DNA of 64,000 bases from contig JAGVVD010000008.1 of assembly GCA_019135865.1 (NCBI GenBank), positions 62,001-126,000 on the forward strand, read 5' to 3'. Origin of the DNA: Elusimicrobiota bacterium. Its GTDB lineage: Bacteria > Elusimicrobiota > Elusimicrobia > Elusimicrobiales > UBA9959. Position numbers and translations under genes: made by a program. Of the stretch, positions 58,266-64,000 are shown piece by piece. Each line of letters begins with the position of its first letter. The first letter of the stretch is position 1. A model generated the notes under the pieces. That model was not told the DNA's origin, made no database searches, and saw only the letters and a list, made by a program, of their open reading frames with translations.

Positions 58266-58897
58266 TTTGATGCCTCCGTCGCGCCGGTCTTCACCCGGTC
58301 GAAAATTATCAGCAGCCCGTCGGGCTGCGGCTCTATCCTGTACCTGTCCGGGTCGGCCTCTTCCGGTACGGGCAGGAGCTTGTCGAACTTCCTGGCCCTG
58401 GCCGGCGGGCGGCCGGGGGGCTGGAGTTTTAGCGGGGCCTGGTAGGACATCTTTATGCGGCCCTTGTTGATGTCCAGGTTCAGGGAGCCTTTGGCCAGCT
58501 GGGGCGAGCGCAGGACCACGGTTATCGTATCCTGCCCGTGCTCTACGTAAGGCTTGAGAGGGCCTTCTTCCAGTCTTTCGGAGGCCCAGCGGCGGTAGGA
58601 ATCCCGGATCTGCGTTCCTTCGCCGGCGAAGGTCTCGCTTACGCGCTGCTCGAAGGTCCTGATGTCGTCGAAAGGCCTTTTGGAGCCGCGGAAAAAACCG
58701 TCGTCGAAGATCTGGTCGAAGTCCAGGGGCGAGATGCGTTTCCTGGACCGCATCCTGGACCTGACGGCGGACATCACGGCGTCCATGGCCGGCCGCGTTA
58801 CCGTGGCCGCCATCTCCTCGCAGGAGGGCTCCTCGGCCTTCTGGGCCCGCGCGGGAGAGCAAAGGAGGAGCGCCAGCAGCGGTATCAGCGCGTTCAT
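58262..58897 (-). CDS. Secreted protein with alpha-crystallin (Hsp20)-like C-terminal part
   Basis: A 211-residue protein with a Sec signal peptide ([19 protein letters not shown]). A helical charged middle follows (25-110). The last 80 residues resemble the small heat-shock alpha-crystallin fold: [20 protein letters not shown], then a Pro-rich loop and [20 protein letters not shown], then GLLIIF, matching FxRxFxLPxxVDxxxIxAxxxxGVLxI. No IxI tail is obvious. A periplasmic holdase-like role is an inference from this pattern. It is coupled to leuS by GTGA. Confidence 0.6.
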   Translation of the reverse strand: MNALIPLLALLLCSPARAQKAEEPSCEEMAATVTRPAMDAVMSAVRSRMRSRKRISPLDFDQIFDDGFFRGSKRPFDDIRTFEQRVSETFAGEGTQIRDSYRRWASERLEEGPLKPYVEHGQDTITVVLRSPQLAKGSLNLDINKGRIKMSYQAPLKLQPPGRPPARARKFDKLLPVPEEADPDRYRIEPQPDGLLIIFDRVKTGATEASK

Positions 58898-58929
58898 GGT
58901 ATTTATTTTACAAAATAAGGAGGAGGGGC

Positions 58930-59355
58930 TCAGAGAACGGCGGCCAGCCGCTCGGCCCGGCGGTGCATGGCGGCCCGGCGGGCGGCGGTGTCGTCGTCCA
59001 TGCCGGCCAGGTGCAGCGCCCCGTGCAGCGCGAGCAGCAGCAGTTCGCGTTGCAGCGGGTGGCCGAGCTCGCGGGCCTGCAGCCTGGCCTGGGGCAGGCA
59101 GACGAAGATGTCGCCGAAGGGAGTGCCGGGGGCGGGGCAGGGCGGGTAATTGAAGGCGATCACATCGGTCCGGTGCGACTTTCCGAGGAAGGCCTTGTTC
59201 AGGCGCACTATCTCGGGGCCGCCGACGAAGACCAGGTTCACCTCTCCCCGGGCGCGCGGCAGGGCCTTGCGGACGGCGCGGGCCAGCAGGGCGGACCGGC
59301 GCTTCACCGCCGGGCCGGGATCGGTCTTGAACACTACGTTCACCGAAAGCTTCAC
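58930..59355 (-). CDS. ybeY: rRNA maturation endoribonuclease YbeY-like, third zinc ligand replaced
   Basis: UPF0054 family metal-dependent RNase, 141 residues from the GTG at 59355 (GTGA overlap with phoH; AAGGAG 11 bases upstream). The fold marks are present: VNLVFVGGPEIVRLNKAFLGKSHRTDVIAF (LNxxxRxKDxxTDVLSF-like), GDIFVCLP and HGALHLAGMDD. The zinc motif is usually HGxLHLxGxDH; here His111 and His115 are kept, but the third ligand position (121) is Asp. Activity may be altered or metal use changed. The phoH-ybeY order is conserved in bacteria. Confidence 0.9.
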   Translation of the reverse strand: MKLSVNVVFKTDPGPAVKRRSALLARAVRKALPRARGEVNLVFVGGPEIVRLNKAFLGKSHRTDVIAFNYPPCPAPGTPFGDIFVCLPQARLQARELGHPLQRELLLLALHGALHLAGMDDDTAARRAAMHRRAERLAAVL

Positions 59356-60302
59356 GCGGAGGGGTGCTCCTTCTCCCACTTCTCGTAGGCGGCCAGTATG
59401 GAACGCACCAGCGGATGCCGGACCACGTCGCCCGCGTCGAAGTCGACGAACCTCGCTCCGCGCACGTCCTTGAGGATCTCGCGCGCCAGCACCAGGCCCG
59501 AGCGGCCCTTCTCCTTGAGGTCGATCTGGGTGATGTCGCCGGTGACGGCTATCTTGGAGGCCGTACCCATCCGGGTCAGGAACATCTTCATCTGCTCGGG
59601 CAGGGTGTTCTGCGCCTCGTCGAGGATTATGAAGGCCTTCTCGAGCGTGCGGCCGCGCATATAGGCCAGCGGCACGGTCTCGATGACCTCTTCCTGCCTC
59701 AGGTCGCGGAACTTCTCGGGTCCGAGCAGGGAATAGAAGGCGTCGTAGAGGGGCTTGAGATAGGGATGCACCTTTTCGGAGACGTCGCCGGGCAGGAAGC
59801 CCAGCTTTTCCCCGGCCTCGACGATGGGCCGGGTCAGTATGACGCGGTGCACCTTGCCGGAGCGCAGCAGGCGGAGCGCGCAGGCCGCGGCGAGATAGGT
59901 CTTGCCGGTGCCGGCGGGGCCCGTCGCCACCACCAGGTCGCTCTCCTCCATCGCGCGCACGTAGTCCGCCTGGTTGGCTCCGCGCGGGTAGACGGCCTCG
60001 CCGTCGGGTCCCACGAAGACGGCCCCGCCCGGCGCGCGTTTCTCCGAAGGGACTTTGAGGTCCTTCGGGGCTATGCGCGCCGCGGCGGAATCCTCCAGGA
60101 CGGCCTTCAGCCGGGCCAGCGCCTTGTCCGCGGCGGAAGTGGACCCTTTGATCGTAAGGGTCGCGCTTTCGCTCTCGGGATGATGATGGACGAAGATGCG
60201 GACCTTGAGCTCCTTCTCCAGCCGCCGCAGGCTTTCGTCGGACGGGCCCAGGAGGTCCATTATCTCGTCGAGGTTCTTAAGTCTTAGTTTTTTCGAGGTC
60301 AT
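59352..60302 (-). CDS. phoH: PhoH family protein (YbeZ-like)
   Basis: ATPase of 316 residues, cytoplasmic, functionally linked to YbeY in ribosome/RNA metabolism. An N-terminal KH-like domain (residues 30-75) precedes the PhoH domain: NQADYVRAM, Walker A GPAGTGKT (128-135), LTRPIVEAGEKLGFLPGDV, Walker B FIILDEAQNT and ITQIDL. Its stop overlaps the ybeY start, and its start lies 26 bases inside the end of the GH57 gene. Confidence 0.95.
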   Translation of the reverse strand: MTSKKLRLKNLDEIMDLLGPSDESLRRLEKELKVRIFVHHHPESESATLTIKGSTSAADKALARLKAVLEDSAAARIAPKDLKVPSEKRAPGGAVFVGPDGEAVYPRGANQADYVRAMEESDLVVATGPAGTGKTYLAAACALRLLRSGKVHRVILTRPIVEAGEKLGFLPGDVSEKVHPYLKPLYDAFYSLLGPEKFRDLRQEEVIETVPLAYMRGRTLEKAFIILDEAQNTLPEQMKMFLTRMGTASKIAVTGDITQIDLKEKGRSGLVLAREILKDVRGARFVDFDAGDVVRHPLVRSILAAYEKWEKEHPSA

Positions 60303-62541
60303 ACGGGTCGTCGAGGCCGGTCTCGCGCAGGAGGCCGCCGAGGGCCTCCCGGAAAGCGGGGGTCTCGGCGGGCAGGTTCTTTTCCTCCAGCCTTTCGGCC
60401 AGGACCCTGCGTAATCCGGGGAGGTGCGCCGTGAACGGGGCGTCCGAGAAAAGACGGGCCCACGGCCCCGCGAAGGCCAGGGCGGGGTCGGAACGCTCCA
60501 GCAGCAGCCGCAGATGCGCCACCGCCTGGCGGCAGGTCTCGTGCGCCCCCGGCGGCGGGGAGCCCAGGAGATCGGTAAGCCGGCGCAGCAGGGCCGGCAG
60601 GGAGGGGTCCTGCAGCCTGGCCGGAGAAAGGCGGCGCAGTTCCGAAAGCCAGCTCTTCTCGTCGGCCGAGGGCCTGCCGGCGGAGAGGCCGGCCGCGGCG
60701 GCCGTCCAGGCCGCCTCTCCCGAGAGAGCGCCCGCCCTCATTTCCAGCGCGAGCCGCGCGCGGGCCAGTTCGATGGTCCCCGCCGCGGAGGCGGCGGCGG
60801 AGAGGCCGGCCAGCGAGGCGGAAGCCGCTTCCGGGTCCGCGGCCGGGGCGGCGAGGGCGAACGCCTCCCCGTCCCGCGGCAGTACGGCGAGCACGGCGAA
60901 CTCCTCGTTGGCGAGAGTGTCCCGGTCCTCCACCCGGAGGCAGCAGCCCAGGAACGCGGCGCCCTCCTTCTCGAAACGCTCCTCGTAATTGACCAGCACG
61001 TGGAAACGGCCCTGGCGCGGCGCGGGTGGGAGCCCGGCCGCCAGGAACAGGGCCTTGGAACAGGCGGCCAGGACGGGCCCGCGCGGTTTGCGGAACTCCC
61101 CGAGGAAAGCGGCCCCGGTCCCCGTCTCGCCTTCCTCCAGGAGCCCGGCGAATCCTTCCGCCGCCGCTTCGCCGTCGGTACCGGCCAGGGAGCAGGCGGC
61201 CGCCGCCCAGGCCAGCGCGCCGCGCGCGGCGGGGGAATCAGGGCCGTCGAAATACCAGGCGTCGCTGTCCAGCGAGAGCAGGCGGGCCTGCTGCATGCGC
61301 AGGAGTTCCATGGCCTTTCTGGCTTCGGCGGGTTTCGGCTGCCGCCCGAAGGCGCGGGAGAGGAACCTGCGGGCCTCGTGCGGGTCCGCGCAGGCCAGCG
61401 CGGCGCCCGCCTCCTCGAGGACTTTCCACGGGTCGCCGAACAGGGCGGCTCCATCCCTTTCGTAGACGGAGGCGCAGCGCTCCTCCAGCAGGACCGCGGC
61501 GCGGCGCAGGGCGGGACGCCACTTGACCGGCCTTTCCGGACCGGAGGAGTCGCGGCAGGGGCATTCCCCGGACCAGCGTTCCAGGCCGTGAGGGCAGGAG
61601 GAGGAGGAAGGCGAAGCTATCGCGACTTCGTACGCGGGACGATTGTCCCGCAGGAAAGAGGCGTAATTGGAAAGTCCCCAGCGCGAGCTCCTGTTGACCG
61701 AGCGCAGGAAAGAGGCCAGCCTTCCGGCGGCGCCGGGATGACGGCGGGAATGGCGTTCCCAGTCCAGCGCCGCGGAAGCGAGCGCGGCGCCGCGGCCGTG
61801 CGGTATCTCGGCTTCGACGGCGGCCGAGAGCTCCGGCGCGGAGCAGGGCGAGGAGCGAAGGAGTTCGGAGATGCGGGGGCTGGAGAAGAAGACCGCCAGC
61901 GAGGCGCCGCCCGGGGCGTTCCATTCGTAGGGAACGCCGGTGTCGAGGCTGTTGGGATTGGCCGGCTCCCATTTCTGCAGTCCCCGCTTGCGGAAAGCCC
62001 GCGCCTGGGACGGGGCCAGGACGGTGAAAAGAACGCCGGCTTCGGCCAGGGCCGCCAGCGTGTCCTCGTCGGCGGCGTTCTCGGGCAGCCACATCCCGGC
62101 GGCCCTGCGTTTGAACCTGCGCTCGAAATAGTCCAGGCCCCAGCGCACGGCGGCGCGCCTGTCGCGCGGGGAAAGCAGCGGCAGCGCCGCGTGGGGCCAG
62201 GGATGCGCGAGCGCCGCGCCCTCGCCGGATTCCCTGACGGCGCGCCGGTCGGCCTCGGCCAGCGCGGCCGGCAGTTCGGGGAAGAACGCGTCGAGCCAGT
62301 CGAGCAGGCGGGGGGAGATGTCGAAGCTCGTGAGGCCGCAGAAGTCCGGCGGCCCCCCGGCCGGGGAGCCGCCGGAAGCGCGCGCCGCCGCGTAAAGGGG
62401 CAGAAGTTCCTCCGCGGCCAGCCGGTGGTCCGCGTCCCGCCAGGGCCGGGCCGAAGGCTCGGTCTTCCAGTCGCCGGTCCGGGGGTCGGCGGCGGCCTGG
62501 CCGCGGAAATGGGCGTGCAGGCAGAAGAATTTGTTCTTCAT
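60277..62541 (-). CDS. Glycoside hydrolase family 57 protein with DUF3536
   Basis: A 754-residue protein of the GH57/DUF3536 type, probable amylase-like glucan enzyme. N-terminal FCLHAHFRGQ carries the HxH metal/active-site start, GLTSFDISPRLLDWL follows, AAGMWLPENAADEDTL has the Glu region, and SCPHGLERWSGECPC is a hallmark of DUF3536 members. The C-terminal half is Ala/Arg-rich helical. It lies 34 bases after glgC, fitting glycogen turnover. The exact reaction is unknown for this subfamily. Confidence 0.85.
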   Translation of the reverse strand: MKNKFFCLHAHFRGQAAADPRTGDWKTEPSARPWRDADHRLAAEELLPLYAAARASGGSPAGGPPDFCGLTSFDISPRLLDWLDAFFPELPAALAEADRRAVRESGEGAALAHPWPHAALPLLSPRDRRAAVRWGLDYFERRFKRRAAGMWLPENAADEDTLAALAEAGVLFTVLAPSQARAFRKRGLQKWEPANPNSLDTGVPYEWNAPGGASLAVFFSSPRISELLRSSPCSAPELSAAVEAEIPHGRGAALASAALDWERHSRRHPGAAGRLASFLRSVNRSSRWGLSNYASFLRDNRPAYEVAIASPSSSSCPHGLERWSGECPCRDSSGPERPVKWRPALRRAAVLLEERCASVYERDGAALFGDPWKVLEEAGAALACADPHEARRFLSRAFGRQPKPAEARKAMELLRMQQARLLSLDSDAWYFDGPDSPAARGALAWAAAACSLAGTDGEAAAEGFAGLLEEGETGTGAAFLGEFRKPRGPVLAACSKALFLAAGLPPAPRQGRFHVLVNYEERFEKEGAAFLGCCLRVEDRDTLANEEFAVLAVLPRDGEAFALAAPAADPEAASASLAGLSAAASAAGTIELARARLALEMRAGALSGEAAWTAAAAGLSAGRPSADEKSWLSELRRLSPARLQDPSLPALLRRLTDLLGSPPPGAHETCRQAVAHLRLLLERSDPALAFAGPWARLFSDAPFTAHLPGLRRVLAERLEEKNLPAETPAFREALGGLLRETGLDDPYDLEKTKT

Positions 62542-62575
62542 CGGGCGCTCCCTTCCCCCCGGCGCCGCGCGCGGC

Positions 62576-63784
62576 TCACTCCCACTTGGAGATGCCGCGC
62601 GGTATGACCACGATGCCGTCGGGGTCGATGTAGTGGCGCTGGGAGTCCTTCTCCGCGTCGTAACCGATCACGCTCCTGGGCTCGATCGTGTTGAAGCGGT
62701 CCATGATGACCTTGCGCAGGCGCGAGCCGGCCTTTATCTCGCAGCCGTCCATGATGATGCAGTCCTCGAGCTGGCATTTCTCGTGTATGGTGACGTGGTT
62801 GGAGAGGATGCAGCGCTTGAGCGAGGACTGGTTGATGAAGCAGCCGTCGGAGATCATGCAGTCCTGCAGGTTCGACTCCAGGATCTTGGCGGGCGCCGAA
62901 TTGGTCTTGTCGTCCTGTATCGGCCACTGCGGGTTGTTGAGGTCGAGTTTCGGCCTGGCGCCGAGCAGGTCCATGTGCGCCTGCCAGAAAGCGTCGATGG
63001 TGCCCACGTCGCGCCAGTAGTTCTTCTCTTCGTACGGCCTGACCCCGGGCAGCACCTGGCTGTCGAAGTTGTAGGCGAAGACGCGGTAGCGCTTGTGGAT
63101 GCTGGGCAGGATGGTCTTGCCGAAGTCCAGGCCCTTGCTGTCGCCGGATTCCTCGTGCAGGATCTTGACCAGCGCGTCGTAGCTGAAGATATAGTTGCCC
63201 ATCGAGGCGAAGGCGTGGTTGGGGTCGCCCGGGATCGGCTTCGGGTTCTTGGGCTTCTCTTCGAAGCCCGTCACCTTGTTCCTGGAGTCCACGAGTATCG
63301 TGCCGAAGCGCGAGGCCTGCTTCAGCGGGACCGTCAGCGCCGAGATCGTGACGTCCGCGTTGTTCTTCACGTGGAAGTCTATCATCTTGCGTATGTCCAT
63401 GCGGTAGATATGGTCCGCGCCGAACACTGCGACGAGGTCCGGTTTGTAGTCGTTGACCAGGTTCATGTTCTGCTTGACGGCGTCGGCCGTGCCGCGGTAC
63501 CAGACCTCCCCGAGGCGCATCTGGGGGGGGACCACCGTGATGAAGTGGTCCTTGATCATGCCTCCCTGGTTCCAGGTATTGCGCAGGTACTCTATCAGCG
63601 ACTGCGACAGGTACTGCACGAGCACGTAGTTGGAATAGATGCCCGAGTTGATGAAGTTGGAGATCACGAAGTCGATGATGCGGTATTTGCCGCCGAACGG
63701 CACCGCCGGCTTGGAACGCTCCTTGGTGAGAGGGTAGAGCCGCTCGCCCTTGCCCCCGGCCATGATTATCCCCAGTGTTCTCAT
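62576..63784 (-). CDS. glgC: Glucose-1-phosphate adenylyltransferase
   Basis: ADP-glucose pyrophosphorylase of 402 residues, the committed step of glycogen synthesis. The N-terminal GGKGERLYPLTKERSKPAVPFGGKYRIIDFVISN is diagnostic, then YRGTADAVKQNMNLV, FGADHIYRMD, GFEEKPKNPKPIPG, ASMGNYIFS and YWRDVGTIDAFWQAHMDLL. The tail is a left-handed beta-helix (ISDGCFINQSSLKRCILSNHVTIHEKC). It is read with GH57 and phoH on the minus strand. SD AAGGAG lies near the ATG. Confidence 0.97.
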   Translation of the reverse strand: MRTLGIIMAGGKGERLYPLTKERSKPAVPFGGKYRIIDFVISNFINSGIYSNYVLVQYLSQSLIEYLRNTWNQGGMIKDHFITVVPPQMRLGEVWYRGTADAVKQNMNLVNDYKPDLVAVFGADHIYRMDIRKMIDFHVKNNADVTISALTVPLKQASRFGTILVDSRNKVTGFEEKPKNPKPIPGDPNHAFASMGNYIFSYDALVKILHEESGDSKGLDFGKTILPSIHKRYRVFAYNFDSQVLPGVRPYEEKNYWRDVGTIDAFWQAHMDLLGARPKLDLNNPQWPIQDDKTNSAPAKILESNLQDCMISDGCFINQSSLKRCILSNHVTIHEKCQLEDCIIMDGCEIKAGSRLRKVIMDRFNTIEPRSVIGYDAEKDSQRHYIDPDGIVVIPRGISKWE

Positions 63785-63829
63785 AACGACTCCTTGTGTC
63801 CCGACCGGTTTTCCCGTTCCCGGAGGGTC

Positions 63830-64000
63830 TCAGTTTATGGCGTCCAGTATGTCGCGCAGGTCCCTGCCCACGCAGAAGAAGACCGGCCTGTCCAGCGAGG
63901 TGTAGCGTTTGATGCGCTGCTCGCGCAGTTCCTTGGTCGCCGCCGCCAGGTCGGAGAGGGAGCGCGCCTCGCGCACCACCAGCATCTCCTGCTCGTCGAG
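63830..64000 (-). CDS. C-terminal end of an unknown protein (start outside window)
   Basis: Only 56 residues are visible, ending LDRPVFFCVGRDLRDILDAIN. A helical charged part (LSDLAAATKELREQRIKRYTSL) comes before. I do not recognise it. It is the first visible gene of the minus-strand run and stops 45 bases before glgC, so the two are probably co-transcribed. Confidence 0.6.
   Translation of the reverse strand, partial: LDEQEMLVVREARSLSDLAAATKELREQRIKRYTSLDRPVFFCVGRDLRDILDAIN

Noticed and set aside
55815-58445. 876-codon open frame on the plus strand opposite leuS
   Set aside because: It is the antisense shadow of leuS, which has full catalytic motifs; the plus-strand product is an Arg/Gly/His-rich sequence without any domain, as expected in GC-rich DNA.
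60424-62607. 727-codon open frame opposite the GH57/DUF3536 gene
   Set aside because: Extreme Arg/Gly composition and no start signal; the minus strand encodes a recognisable protein.

Overview
The window is 64 kb of GC-rich bacterial chromosome, almost fully coding, with short gaps and many 4-base start/stop overlaps. It encodes a Gram-negative envelope (LptE-type lipoprotein, an outer-membrane barrel, a WaaE-like core glycosyltransferase, MurJ), type IV pilus motor genes, a TRAP transporter with a TatT lipoprotein, a bacterial deoxyhypusine-synthase-like enzyme and glycogen enzymes. Isoleucine is often written ATA and arginine AGG despite the high GC. I infer a member of Elusimicrobiota or a related deep Gram-negative lineage; nothing in the window (no rRNA, for example) proves this. 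I see no tRNA, rRNA, CRISPR array, transposase or prophage.

Layout. 1-4565 (minus): the 5' part of an Mrp/Mbh-type cation/proton antiporter operon, E-F-G-A'-B-C-D-D', cut by the window edge. 4638-8907 (plus): patatin-like lipase, TauE/SafE permease with DUF1634 partner, a TPR protein and a sugar nucleotidyltransferase. 8914-12657 (minus): polysaccharide deacetylase, WaaE-like glycosyltransferase, a DUF483-like protein and a DapL-like aminotransferase. 12666-12781: an intergenic element with 29-bp perfect inverted arms. 12792-19578 (minus): one operon of DUF6485, RidA, MalQ, TatT, DctP, DctQ, DctM and a CDF metal exporter. 19691-22416 (plus): a MurC-like ligase and a flavodiiron protein.

The most unusual part is 22425-33286 (plus): six consecutive genes with no recognisable family, bounded by good sigma-70-type promoters and a strong terminator. 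All six proteins are N-terminally anchored, Gly/Ala/Ser-rich and low in complexity. They share short motifs in the same order (PKM(Q)...LSGG, an aromatic xAFxG-like motif, PPxVPEP, VSPW), and most end in hydrophobic or Cys-rich C-terminal modules. They look like a tandemly expanded paralogous family forming an envelope structure; their function is unknown.

33374-50486 (plus): deoxyhypusine-synthase-like enzyme, outer-membrane protein, dnaX-recR bracketed by an inverted pair of intergenic repeats, comEC-nadK-recN-gltX, a GYF-like membrane protein, then pilB-pilT-pilC. ComEC near the pilus motors hints at natural transformation. 50533-53758 (minus): murJ-uvrC-ogt, the UvrC being a short form. 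53782-54072 (plus): rpsT. 54161-64000 (minus): a long run with an unknown partial gene, glgC, a GH57/DUF3536 protein, phoH, ybeY, a secreted alpha-crystallin-like protein, leuS, lptE and holA.
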